Part shown: one piece after another, positions 17,809-26,352 of the stretch | Layout of the letters: each line of letters begins with the position of its first letter | How positions within the stretch are numbered: position 1 is the stretch's first letter | From: Flavobacteriales bacterium | Lineage (GTDB): Bacteria > Bacteroidota > Bacteroidia > Flavobacteriales_F > PHOS-HE28 | Assembly (NCBI GenBank): GCA_020852835.1 | Contig: JADZAC010000026.1 | Coordinates: forward strand, 23,178-87,177 | Direction of reading: 5' to 3' | Length of the DNA: 64,000 nucleotides | Program-made: the position numbers and the translations under genes | The notes under the pieces: generated by a model | Seen by the model: the letters and a program-made list of their open reading frames with translations, nothing else | What the model was told of the DNA's origin: nothing | Databases searched by the model: none

Positions 17809-19053
17809 ATGTTCGACAGTGAACGCTGGAACGAGATCTGGGCCACGCTGAGCCGCAACAAGCTGCGCAGCGGGCTCACCATGTTCGGCGTGTTCTGGGG
17901 CATCTTCATGCTGGTGATCATGCTGGGCATGGGCCAGGGCTTGAACAACGGCGTGATGGGCGGTTTCCAAGGATGGGCCACCAACAGCTTCTTCATCTGG
18001 ACACAGAGCACCTCCCTCCCCTACGCGGGCTTCAAGCGCGGGCGGCAGTTTGATTTCGACAACGGCGACATCGCCGCCATTCGCGCCGTGCAAGGCGTGG
18101 ACAAGGTGGCACCGCGCCTGCAGCTCGGCGGATACCGGGGGGCCAACAACGTGAGCTACAAGGACAAGAACGGCGGCTTCAGCGTGAACGGCGACATGCC
18201 CGATGTGCTGCTGTTCAAGGCCTCCACCATTTCCCAGGGGCGTTTCCTCAATGCCAAGGACATCCGCGATGAACGCAAGGTGTGCGTGATCGGCCCGCAG
18301 GTGGTGAAAACACTGTTCGGCGCGGAAGACCCGCTGGGCAAGTACATCCGGATCCAAGGGGTGTTCTTCCAGGTGGTGGGCCTGCACGTGCCCCAGGCCA
18401 ATGCCATGGACGACGAAGGTGAAGGCAGCACCATCTTCATCCCGTTCAGCACGTTCCAGAAGGCCTTCAACAGCATGAACACCGTGCACTGGTTCAGCGT
18501 GAGCGCCAAGCCCGGCACACAGGCCTCCGTGGTGCAGGACCGCGTGAAGCGGATGCTCTCCAAACGCCACAAGGTGGATCCCGCCGACCCGTTGGCCTTC
18601 GGCGGCTTCAATATGGAGGAGATGTACCAGCAGATGAACATGCTGTTCCTGGCCATTTCGGCGCTCAGTTGGTTCGTGGGCATCCTCACGCTGCTCGCCG
18701 GGATCATCGGCATCAGCAACATCATGCTGGTGATCATCAAGGAGCGCACCAAGGAGATCGGCATTAGGCGCAGCATCGGCGCCCGCCCTGGCAACATCAC
18801 CGGGCAGATCATGCTGGAAGCCATGACCCTCACCTTCATCGCAGGCTACTTCGGCCTGGTGGCCGGCATCGGTGTGCTGCAGCTCATCAACGGCATGCAG
18901 ATCGAATCGGGCTTCTTCAAGAACCCCGAGGTGGGCCTCAGCACGGCCGTGGTGGCCTTGGGCATACTGATCGCCAGCGGGCTCATCGCCGGTTGGATAC
19001 CCGCCCGCCGCGCCCTGGCCATCAAGCCTGTTGACGCCCTCCGCGCCGAATAA
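17809..19053 (+). CDS. MacB-like ABC transporter permease, copy 2
   Basis: 414 residues, the same length and layout as the preceding permease, with near-parallel N-termini (MFDSERWNEIWATLSRNKLR against MFDREKWAEIFNTIGKNKLR), so the pair arose by tandem duplication. One N-terminal helix, the periplasmic MacB-PCD domain and three C-terminal helices with ERTKEIGIRRSIGARPGNITG are visible. The periplasmic domains have diverged more than the membrane parts, suggesting distinct contacts in a heterodimer. Confidence 0.92.
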   Translation: MFDSERWNEIWATLSRNKLRSGLTMFGVFWGIFMLVIMLGMGQGLNNGVMGGFQGWATNSFFIWTQSTSLPYAGFKRGRQFDFDNGDIAAIRAVQGVDKVAPRLQLGGYRGANNVSYKDKNGGFSVNGDMPDVLLFKASTISQGRFLNAKDIRDERKVCVIGPQVVKTLFGAEDPLGKYIRIQGVFFQVVGLHVPQANAMDDEGEGSTIFIPFSTFQKAFNSMNTVHWFSVSAKPGTQASVVQDRVKRMLSKRHKVDPADPLAFGGFNMEEMYQQMNMLFLAISALSWFVGILTLLAGIIGISNIMLVIIKERTKEIGIRRSIGARPGNITGQIMLEAMTLTFIAGYFGLVAGIGVLQLINGMQIESGFFKNPEVGLSTAVVALGILIASGLIAGWIPARRALAIKPVDALRAE

Positions 19054-19087
19054 CGACCATGAACCTGACGCACGTAACGGAACCAGC

Positions 19088-20206
19088 ATGAAACGCCCGA
19101 TCAAGTACCTCCTCCTCTTCCTCCTTGCGGCCCTCTTCCTGTGGACCCTCTGGTTCCTCTACCAGAAAAACGCCACCAAGGCGCCGGAATTCACAGCGGT
19201 GAAGCCCCGCATCAGCACCATTGTGAAGAAAACCGTGGCCAACGGCACCATCGAACCGCGGCAGGAGATCGCGATCAAACCGGTGGTAAGCGGCGTAGTG
19301 AAGGAACTCTTCGTGGAGGCCGGGCAGCTGGTGAAGAAGGGCGACAAGCTCGCCACCATCCAGATCGTGCCCGACATGCTCTCGCTCAACCAGGCGGAAA
19401 ACCGCGTGAACAGCGCAGCCATTGCGCTCAGCAACGCGCAGATGGACTACGACCGCAACAAGCCCCTGGCCGACAAGGGCGTGATCGCGGCCAGCGAAAT
19501 GCAGGGCTTCGACATAGCCTTGCGCAACGCCCGCCAAGAGCAGGATGCCGCTCAGGACGCCCTGCAATTGGTGCGCGACGGCATCAGTAAAAGCAGCGGC
19601 AGCGCCAGCAACACCATAGTGCGCAGCACCATCGAAGGCATGGTGCTGGACGTGCCCGTGAAAGTGGGGACCAGCGTGATCGAACGCAACAATTTCAACG
19701 AAGGCACCACCATCGCCACCGTGGCCGACATGAACGACTTGATCTTCAAGGGCAATGTGGACGAAAGCGAGATCGGCAAAGTGCGGCTGGGCATGCCCGT
19801 GGTGATCACCGTGGGCGCCATCGACAGCGCCACCTGGGATGCCAATCTCGAATACATCGCACCCAAAGGCGTGGAGGCGAACGGCGCCATCCAGTTCGAG
19901 ATCAGGGCTGCCGTGCGGGTAAAGGAAGGCCGCACCCTGCGTGCGGGCTACAGCGCCAATGCCGACATCGTGCTCGACCGGCGCGACAGCGTGCTCAGCA
20001 TTCCGGAAAGCGTGATCGCGTTCAACAACACCGGTGACAGCGCCTTTGTGGAGGTGAAGAACGGCCAAGGCTGGAACAAGACCCACGTGAAGACCGGCCT
20101 GAGCGACGGCGTGAACATCGAACTGCTGGGCGGTATTGCGGACACCACCACGCTGAAGGGCGCAATGAAGCTGCCCGAAACGGAGCGCCAAGGCCCCCCG
20201 ATGTGA
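19088..20206 (+). CDS. Periplasmic adaptor (membrane fusion) protein of the MacAB-like exporter
   Basis: 372 residues. One N-terminal membrane helix, then the biotinyl-lipoyl half-domain (KPVVSGVVKELFVEAGQLVKKGD), a helical hairpin (LNQAENRVNSAAIALSNAQMD to ALQLVRDG), the second half-domain with STIEGMVLDVPVKVG, and the beta-barrel and membrane-proximal domains. It would link the two permeases to an outer-membrane factor, which is not encoded in this operon. I start at ATG 19088 (MKRPIKYLL), 34 bases after the second permease. Confidence 0.9.
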   Translation: MKRPIKYLLLFLLAALFLWTLWFLYQKNATKAPEFTAVKPRISTIVKKTVANGTIEPRQEIAIKPVVSGVVKELFVEAGQLVKKGDKLATIQIVPDMLSLNQAENRVNSAAIALSNAQMDYDRNKPLADKGVIAASEMQGFDIALRNARQEQDAAQDALQLVRDGISKSSGSASNTIVRSTIEGMVLDVPVKVGTSVIERNNFNEGTTIATVADMNDLIFKGNVDESEIGKVRLGMPVVITVGAIDSATWDANLEYIAPKGVEANGAIQFEIRAAVRVKEGRTLRAGYSANADIVLDRRDSVLSIPESVIAFNNTGDSAFVEVKNGQGWNKTHVKTGLSDGVNIELLGGIADTTTLKGAMKLPETERQGPPM

Positions 20207-20223
20207 CCGGATCCGCCCTGCGC

Positions 20224-20922
20224 ATGCACCTGTTCCATTGCCCCGATCTTGGCCCTTCCGCACTGGACCTGCCGGAGGAAGAGGCGCACCATGCGCTGCA
20301 TGTGCTGCGGCTTTCCGCCGGCGCCGTGATCGGCTTGCTGGACGGCATGGGCGGCTTCGCGCAAGCGGAGATCACCGCCGCGGGCAAGCGCAACTGCACC
20401 GTGCAGATCAAGCACCGGGAATTGTCCCCGCCGGAGCGCACGGCCCGCATCCACCTTGCCGTTTCACCCACCAAGCAGTTGGAACGGTTCGAGTGGTTCC
20501 TTGAAAAGGCCACCGAGATCGGTGCGGACCGCATCACCCCGCTGCTTACGCACCGCACCGAACGCACCAAGCTGCGGCACGACCGCTTGGAGCGCGTGAT
20601 GATCGGGGCCATGAAACAAAGCCAACGACGGTGGATGCCCCAACTGGACGACCTTACCCCGATCGCTGACTTGGTGAATGAGGCCGTGCCCCAGCGCTTT
20701 TTCGGCTGGTGTGAAGGCGATAAGCGGCAATTGCCCGAAATTCACCAGCCAGGCACGGATGCGCTGTTGCTGATCGGGCCGGAAGGCGACTTCACGGCGG
20801 ATGAAGCAGGGCTGCTCACCGCAAGCGGCTTTCAAGCCGTGGGGCTCGGCAATGCCCGCCTGCGCACGGAAACAGCCGCCGTGGCCGCTTGCGCATGGAT
20901 GAATTTCGCACAGCATCGGTGA
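20224..20922 (+). CDS. rsmE: 16S rRNA (uracil(1498)-N(3))-methyltransferase
   Basis: 232 residues. It has the N-terminal PUA-like domain (MHLFHCPDLG, EEAHHALHVLRLSAGAVIGL) and the C-terminal SPOUT methyltransferase with its knot motifs (SPTKQLERFEWFLEKATEIG, LLIGPEGDFTADEA, GLGNARLRTETAAVAA). The enzyme methylates U1498 of 16S rRNA. The conserved start MHLFH points to ATG 20224; a GTG at 20203 overlapping the adaptor's stop is possible but adds residues not typical of the family. It is probably cotranscribed with the exporter operon, an unrelated function. Confidence 0.94.
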   Translation: MHLFHCPDLGPSALDLPEEEAHHALHVLRLSAGAVIGLLDGMGGFAQAEITAAGKRNCTVQIKHRELSPPERTARIHLAVSPTKQLERFEWFLEKATEIGADRITPLLTHRTERTKLRHDRLERVMIGAMKQSQRRWMPQLDDLTPIADLVNEAVPQRFFGWCEGDKRQLPEIHQPGTDALLLIGPEGDFTADEAGLLTASGFQAVGLGNARLRTETAAVAACAWMNFAQHR

Positions 20923-20970
20923 GCACCTTGGCCATTGGGCTACCTGGTTCCATGGCAGATCGGCCATTTG

Positions 20971-20996
20971 GCGAATTGGCAAATTGATCAATTCGC
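20971..20996. repeat. AT-rich inverted repeat upstream of DUF4159 gene
   Basis: GCGAATTG paired with CAATTCGC, eight bases perfect, ten-base loop, within a short A/T-rich patch that also repeats TTGGC and AATTG. It lies between rsmE and the DUF4159 gene and could be a terminator or a small intergenic element. Confidence 0.4.
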
Positions 20997-21033
20997 GAAA
21001 CACGCAACGCCAACCTCGCCGAACTTTGCACCC

Positions 21034-21690
21034 ATGCGCGCCCTGCTGTTCCTCGTTGCGGTATTCGCCGGTTTCGCCGCACAGGCCCAAGGCACCTACC
21101 AACTGGCCGTGCTGAAATACAACGGCGGCGGCGACTGGTATGCCAACCCCACGGCGGTGCCCAATTTGGTGAAGTTCTGCAACGAACAATTGGGCATGAA
21201 CATCAACACCGAAGTACCCCATGTGGAGGTGGGAAGCCCGGACATCTTCAACTATCCTTGGCTGGACATTACCGGGCACGGCAACATCACCTTCAGCCCC
21301 CAGGAGGCCCGGAACCTGCGCAACTACCTCCTTGGCGGGGGCTTCCTGCATGTAAGTGACAACTACGGCATCGACAAGTTCCTGCGGCCGGCCATGCAAC
21401 TGGTATTCCCTGAACTGGAGTTCGTGGAACTGCCTTTCTCCCATCCGGTATACCACCAGAAATATGACTTCCCCAAAGGGTTGCCCAAGATCCATGAGCA
21501 TGACGGCATGCCGGCCCAAGGCTTCGGGCTGATCTGGGAAGGCCGCTTGGTATGCTTCTATGACCATGAGACCGACCTGGGCGATGGCTGGGAGGACCCG
21601 GACGTGCACAACGACCCGCCCGAGCTGCACCGGAAGGCCTTGCAGATGGGAGCAAACCTGGTGCAGTACGTGTTTAACGGGGTGGAGTGA
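21034..21690 (+). CDS. DUF4159 domain-containing protein
   Basis: 218 residues. It has a signal peptide (MRALLFLVAVFAGFAAQAQG) and then a single DUF4159 domain (QLAVLKYNGGGDWYANPTAV, LLGGGFLHVSDNYGIDKF, FPELEFVELPFSHPVYH). In other bacteria DUF4159 proteins sit with von Willebrand, MoxR-like ATPase and large membrane protein genes; none are here. Function is not established. GAACTTTG, one mismatch from the -7 consensus, lies only five bases before the ATG, so the start could be leaderless. Confidence 0.88.
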   Translation: MRALLFLVAVFAGFAAQAQGTYQLAVLKYNGGGDWYANPTAVPNLVKFCNEQLGMNINTEVPHVEVGSPDIFNYPWLDITGHGNITFSPQEARNLRNYLLGGGFLHVSDNYGIDKFLRPAMQLVFPELEFVELPFSHPVYHQKYDFPKGLPKIHEHDGMPAQGFGLIWEGRLVCFYDHETDLGDGWEDPDVHNDPPELHRKALQMGANLVQYVFNGVE

Positions 21691-21762
21691 ACAGGTTGCA
21701 GGTCATAGGTTGCAGGGCGTGCGCACGTCCTGCCCTACGAACCATGAACTACAATCCTCAAC

Positions 21763-22503
21763 CTACTTGTTCAGCTTCACCACCTGCCTGCCCCGCACGC
21801 GCATGTTGAGCAGTTCCACGGCAAAGCTGAAGGCCATGGCCACGTAGGCATAGCCTTTGGGGATCTCGCTGTGGTGCAGCGGCTCCAAGCCTTCGAAGAA
21901 GAGCATGAAGCCCACCATCACCAGGAAGGAAAGGGCGAGCATCTTCAAGGTGGGATGCTTTTCAATAAAGGTGCTGATACCGTGGGCAAAGAAGAACATC
22001 ACGAACATGGCCACCACTACCGCAGCCACCATCACTTCCACGTGGTTGCCCAACCCGATGGCGGTGAGGATGCTGTCGAAGGAGAACACCGCATCCACCA
22101 CGATGATCTGCGCCATGAGCGCGGCAAAGCCCTTCGCTTTGGCATTCGTGCCCGCCTGATGTTCACCGCCTTCCACCTTCGCATGGATCTCCATCACCGC
22201 CTTGTAGAGCAGGAACATGCCCCCTGCGAACAAAATGATATGGCGCAAGGTGAAATCATTGCCCGCCACGGCGAACAAGGGCTTGTCGCCATGCTTCACC
22301 AAGGTGGTAAGCCCCAAGAGCAACCCCGTGCGCATCAGAATGCCGATGATCATCCAGAGCTTGCGGCCGCGGGCACGGTCTTGCTCGGGCATACGGCCCA
22401 AAATGATGCTGACGAAGATCACGTTGTCAATGCCGAGCACGATCTCCAGCAGGGCCAACGTAACAAAGCTCAGCAGCGCGTTCAGGGTGAGCAGGTCTTC
22501 CAT
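21763..22503 (-). CDS. TerC-family integral membrane protein
   Basis: 246 residues with about seven membrane segments. Family hallmarks are ALLEIVLGIDNVIFVSI near the N-terminus and VDAVFSFDSILTAIGLG in the middle, each with acidic residues inside a membrane helix. The TerC/YegH/Alx family is linked to metal ion export, including manganese. I start at the ATG at 22503 (MEDLLTLNALL); the open frame runs far upstream through the next gene and is not real there. The hydrolase gene lies 17 bases upstream on the same strand. Confidence 0.9.
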   Translation of the reverse strand: MEDLLTLNALLSFVTLALLEIVLGIDNVIFVSIILGRMPEQDRARGRKLWMIIGILMRTGLLLGLTTLVKHGDKPLFAVAGNDFTLRHIILFAGGMFLLYKAVMEIHAKVEGGEHQAGTNAKAKGFAALMAQIIVVDAVFSFDSILTAIGLGNHVEVMVAAVVVAMFVMFFFAHGISTFIEKHPTLKMLALSFLVMVGFMLFFEGLEPLHHSEIPKGYAYVAMAFSFAVELLNMRVRGRQVVKLNK

Positions 22504-22520
22504 GGGGGGCAAATATCGCG

Positions 22521-23159
22521 TCAACCGGCCACCGCCATACAGATGGCGCGTGAAACTTCGGATGCATGCACGAGCACCATGATGTGCGGGCCGTGCTGCA
22601 CCAGGTGGTCCACCGGGAATCGCAGTGGGATCAGCCGGTCTCCGCTGCCGTGAATGCGCACCACCGGGCCGTTCCACCGTGATCCCGGCCAACGCAACAC
22701 CGCTTCCACGCCGCGTCGGATCTTGGTCGCACCTTGTGCCACCGCCATCTCCCACAGCAGCCGGTCCACTTCGTCCGGCCGCGGGCCAAGCACCCGCTTC
22801 AACGGCCAGGTCCAACGCATGGTGGATGGACTGATCAGGGCCGGAAGATGCAGCGCCTTCACCACGCCCATGTACCAAGGCCACTCCCACGGCCCGGTCC
22901 AAGTAGAAATGAGCACCACCTTTTCCGGCTTGGTGAGCAGCGCCAGTTCCTGCGCCACCATGCCCCCCATGCTCACGCCTAAGAGCATGTGCGGCCGTGC
23001 GGCATCCACTTGCCGGCCCAGTTCCGCCGCTACTTGCGCCAAGGTACCCCCGGCGGGAAAGGGAGGCCAATCCAGGTATGCCACATCCAGGCCGTGCAGA
23101 TCCAACCGGCTGAACAACCGGTGATCACAACCCACGCCCGGAAGGAGATAGACCTTCAT
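22521..23159 (-). CDS. Alpha/beta hydrolase
   Basis: 212 residues, small for the fold. Visible are the oxyanion strand VYLLPGVGCDHRLF, the nucleophile elbow GVSMGGMV (Ser in G-x-S-x-G), an acidic turn HGSGDRLIPLRF and a late His in VLVHASE. A cytoplasmic esterase or thioesterase-like role is possible; the substrate is unknown. It is followed by terC in the same direction. GATTTTTG, close to the -7 consensus, lies four bases before the ATG. Confidence 0.8.
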   Translation of the reverse strand: MKVYLLPGVGCDHRLFSRLDLHGLDVAYLDWPPFPAGGTLAQVAAELGRQVDAARPHMLLGVSMGGMVAQELALLTKPEKVVLISTWTGPWEWPWYMGVVKALHLPALISPSTMRWTWPLKRVLGPRPDEVDRLLWEMAVAQGATKIRRGVEAVLRWPGSRWNGPVVRIHGSGDRLIPLRFPVDHLVQHGPHIMVLVHASEVSRAICMAVAG

Positions 23160-23282
23160 GGCACAAAAATCAGCGCAAGTCCGTAGAAAGGCGCCATGAT
23201 CACCTGTACCTCACCATTTCGGGGGAAACAAAGACCATTCCATGGAGCTCTGACCTACCTTGCAACGCAGGTCATCCCCGCC

Positions 23283-24740
23283 ATGAAACGCCGGCTGCTG
23301 CTGATCACGACATGCTGCATTGCCCTTTTCGCCCATGGGCAGGCGGAAATGAGCGCATTCACCAGCACGGGCAGGGCGGTCTCTACCACCTTCGCCGAGG
23401 ATTACCAAACCGTAGGGATCAACCCGGCCAACCTGGGCTGGAAATGGCGCCATGAAAAGAAGCACGTGGCCATAGGCTTGCTGGAAGGCAGCTACAGCGT
23501 GCACTCCGACGCGATCACCCGCACCGACATCCGCGAACGGCTGATCAATTCGGATTTCACCTTCACAGAATCGGAGAAGGAGAGCGCCGGCCGCCAATTT
23601 GCCGACGCCGGCGCCATTGCCAATGTGGACCTCATGCTCTTCGGCGCCGCCGTAGCCACGGAAAAGGCGGGCGGCTTCGCCTTCCAAATGCGCGACCGCA
23701 TGCAGGTCTCCTCGCGGTTCGGGCCGCTCACCGCGGAATTGGCGTTCATCGGCTTCCGGTCGGATTACTTCAACCTGCTGGTGCTGGTTACCGGTGATAC
23801 GATCTCCAACTACGAAAACATGTCGCCCGATTCGATCGCGTTGATCGCCTTGGGCATTGCTACACAACCGCAACTGCTTTCCACGGTGCTCGACGGATCG
23901 CACTTGCGGGCCAGTTGGTACCGGGAATTCGGCTTTTCCTACGGCAGGCACCTGGTTCGCAATGATGACCTGGAGCTCGACTTCGGCATCGGGCTGAAAT
24001 ACTTGTTGGGCATCGGTATAGTGGACATATCCTCAAAGGATGGAAAAGCCACGGGATTCACCGCTATCACACCCACCCTGGGCATCGATATCGAAAGCGG
24101 AGAGCGCGTGGACGATGCCCCCTCGATCGGTGGATCCATCGCCTCTCCGAAACCGGCAGGAACCGGTGTTGGCGTGGACCTGGGCATGGCCATGATCATC
24201 GGGAAGAAATGGAAGCTGGGTGCTTCCGTATGCAACCTGGGCTCGATCACCTGGACCGGCGATGTATATACTGCGGGCGATGGCAGCCTGATCGACCTGG
24301 CCACCAATGGCCTGGAGAACTACAACATCATCAACGGGCTGGAGGATTTTGTCACCAACACGGGCTTCCTGAAGTGGGAATCCGGGATGCGCACCAAACG
24401 GCCGCTGCCTTCCACCGCCCGTTTCGGCATTGGGCTGCTCGCCGGCAAGAGCATTGAGGCAGGTGCTGAAGTAGTGGTGCCATTGAACCAGGAACCCGGC
24501 AATTTGGAAAGCGCCGCCTTCGGGATCGGCGGTGATTTCAGGCCTGTGCCGTGGGTCCAATTGAGCACGGGCATCAGCACCGGTGGTGGCTATGCCCTGA
24601 AAGTGCCGGTGGGCATCACCTTTATCGTGGGCGGCGGCACTTGGGAGGCCGGGTTCGCCTCGCGTGATGTGGTCACCTTCTTCGCCCAGTCCAACCCTAC
24701 GCTATCGCTCAGCATGGGCTTTCTGAGGTTCAGATTTTGA
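23283..24740 (+). CDS. DUF5723 family outer-membrane beta-barrel protein
   Basis: 485 residues. A signal peptide (MKRRLLLITTCCIALFAHGQ) is followed by the start TFAEDYQTVGINPANLGW, typical of FadL/PorV-like and DUF5723 barrels, alternating beta strands throughout (FAFQMRDRMQVSSRFG, DFGIGLKYLLGIGIVD, KLGASVCNLGSITWTG), and a C-terminal aromatic strand ending in Phe. It is expected in the outer membrane; the transported molecule is unknown. I start at ATG 23283; a TACCTTGC sequence is 19 bases before it. Confidence 0.82.
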   Translation: MKRRLLLITTCCIALFAHGQAEMSAFTSTGRAVSTTFAEDYQTVGINPANLGWKWRHEKKHVAIGLLEGSYSVHSDAITRTDIRERLINSDFTFTESEKESAGRQFADAGAIANVDLMLFGAAVATEKAGGFAFQMRDRMQVSSRFGPLTAELAFIGFRSDYFNLLVLVTGDTISNYENMSPDSIALIALGIATQPQLLSTVLDGSHLRASWYREFGFSYGRHLVRNDDLELDFGIGLKYLLGIGIVDISSKDGKATGFTAITPTLGIDIESGERVDDAPSIGGSIASPKPAGTGVGVDLGMAMIIGKKWKLGASVCNLGSITWTGDVYTAGDGSLIDLATNGLENYNIINGLEDFVTNTGFLKWESGMRTKRPLPSTARFGIGLLAGKSIEAGAEVVVPLNQEPGNLESAAFGIGGDFRPVPWVQLSTGISTGGGYALKVPVGITFIVGGGTWEAGFASRDVVTFFAQSNPTLSLSMGFLRFRF

Positions 24741-24813
24741 TCCGGAAGCCGTAGCCCGCGCCGCATACGGCATCGGCGGCAGGGAGCATAGGGCATCTCC
24801 TGATGTCCACAGC

Positions 24814-26313
24814 CTAAGGCAGCGAAAGTGGATCCGTAGCCCGCAGGTAGGCCAGCGCCTCCTCCATCAGGTCGTGCATCACCACGTCCCGCTTCACAAA
24901 AGGCACTTTGGCGCGGAAGGCCGCGTGCATTTCCTCAATGGGCCCCGAAGATCTCGCCGGCCTGCGGAAATCCAGCGCCTGCGCGGCCGTGAAGAGTTCG
25001 ATGGCCAGCACCCGCTCCACATCGTGCACCACCTGCCATGTTTTAATGGCCGCTGCGGCGCCCATGCTCACGTGATCCTCTTGGCCGTTGCTGCTGTCGA
25101 TGGTGTCCACGCTGTTGGGCATGCAGCGCTGCTTGTTGGCGCTCACCAAGGAAGCGGCGGTGTACTGCGGGATCATAAAGCCGCTGTTGATGCCCGGCTC
25201 CGCTACCAAGTACGGCGGCAGGCCGCGCTGCCCACCGATGAGCTTGTAGGTGCGGCGCTCGCTGATGCTGCCCAATTCCGCCAAGGCGATGGCGAGGAAA
25301 TCCAGCGCCAGCGCGAGCGGCTGTCCGTGGAAGTTGCCCGCGCTCACAACCAGGTCCTCGTCGTCGAACACGGTGGGGTTGTCGGTAACGGCCTCCAGTT
25401 CGCGGCCCACCACGCGCTCCACGTAGGCCATGGCATCGCGGCTGGCGCCATGCACCTGCGGCATGCAGCGGAAGGAGTACGGGTCTTGCACGTGGGCCTT
25501 GGCCCGTGTGATCAGCTGGCTGCCGGCAAGCAGCTTGCGCAGGTTGGCGGCCACCACGGCCTGCCCGGGATGCGGGCGCACCGCATGCACCGAGGGGTGG
25601 AACGGTTCCGGCCGCCCATCATACGCCTCCAGGCTCATGGCCCCGATGGCATCCGCCAAGTTCGCCAGGCGGTCAGCCTTCAGCACGAGCAGTGCTGCAT
25701 AGGCGTTCATGAACTGCGTGCCGTTCAGCAGAGCCAGGCCTTCCTTGGGGCCCAGTTCCAAGGGTTCCCAGCCGAACTTCTTCAACGCCTGCGCACTCTT
25801 CATGCGCTTGCCTTGCACCGTCACTTCACCCAGGCCGATCAAGGGCAGGGCCAGGTGGGCAAGCGGGGCCAGGTCGCCGCTGGCGCCCAGTGAGCCGCGC
25901 TCGTACACCACGGGCAGCACATCGCGGTTGTACAGGTCGATCATGCGCTGCACCGTGGCAGGCGCCACGGCACTGTGCCCAAAGGCCATGTTCTGCACCT
26001 TCAGCACCAACATGGCGCGGACGATCTCCGCCGGCACCGGTTCGCCGCTGCCGCAGGCATGGCTCATCACCAAGTTCTTCTGCAGCTCGGCCAGTTTGGC
26101 CTTGGGCACGCTGGTGTTGGCCAGCGAGCCGAAGCCCGTGTTCACGCCGTAGATCGGCGCATCGCTCTTCTTCAGGCGGTCGCGCAAATAGCCATGGCTG
26201 CGTTTGATGGCCTGTACGGCATCCTTGCCCAAGGCAATGGTGCGGCGTTCGGCGAGGATGGCCTCCAGCTCATCGAGCTTCAGGCCGAGGGTGGTGATGG
26301 TATGCGTGGACAT
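24814..26313 (-). CDS. hutH: Histidine ammonia-lyase
   Basis: 499 residues, the normal length. The Ala-Ser-Gly triad that cyclises to the MIO cofactor is at residues 144-146 (GSLGASGDLAP). The N-terminal loop Tyr is in YGVNTGFG (about 55-62), and FQ/E-type active-site regions include QEDHVSMG. The enzyme removes ammonia from L-histidine to give urocanate, the first step of histidine breakdown. No hutU, hutI or hutG lies in the window. It follows hisS by 39 bases on the same strand, an unusual pairing. Confidence 0.94.
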   Translation of the reverse strand: MSTHTITTLGLKLDELEAILAERRTIALGKDAVQAIKRSHGYLRDRLKKSDAPIYGVNTGFGSLANTSVPKAKLAELQKNLVMSHACGSGEPVPAEIVRAMLVLKVQNMAFGHSAVAPATVQRMIDLYNRDVLPVVYERGSLGASGDLAPLAHLALPLIGLGEVTVQGKRMKSAQALKKFGWEPLELGPKEGLALLNGTQFMNAYAALLVLKADRLANLADAIGAMSLEAYDGRPEPFHPSVHAVRPHPGQAVVAANLRKLLAGSQLITRAKAHVQDPYSFRCMPQVHGASRDAMAYVERVVGRELEAVTDNPTVFDDEDLVVSAGNFHGQPLALALDFLAIALAELGSISERRTYKLIGGQRGLPPYLVAEPGINSGFMIPQYTAASLVSANKQRCMPNSVDTIDSSNGQEDHVSMGAAAAIKTWQVVHDVERVLAIELFTAAQALDFRRPARSSGPIEEMHAAFRAKVPFVKRDVVMHDLMEEALAYLRATDPLSLP

Positions 26314-26352
26314 CTCAGTAAGTAGGCTTGTTCAGGCAACGAGCTATCTGCC

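Noticed and set aside
16489..19104. An 871-codon open frame on the minus strand over the two permease genes
   Set aside because: It is the antisense of well-supported MacB-like permeases; the translation is His/Ala/Gly-rich with no fold features. Other long shadows such as 58,044-60,929 (minus), 56,134-57,630 (plus), 61,156-63,702 (plus) and 12,093-13,610 (plus) are rejected for the same reason.
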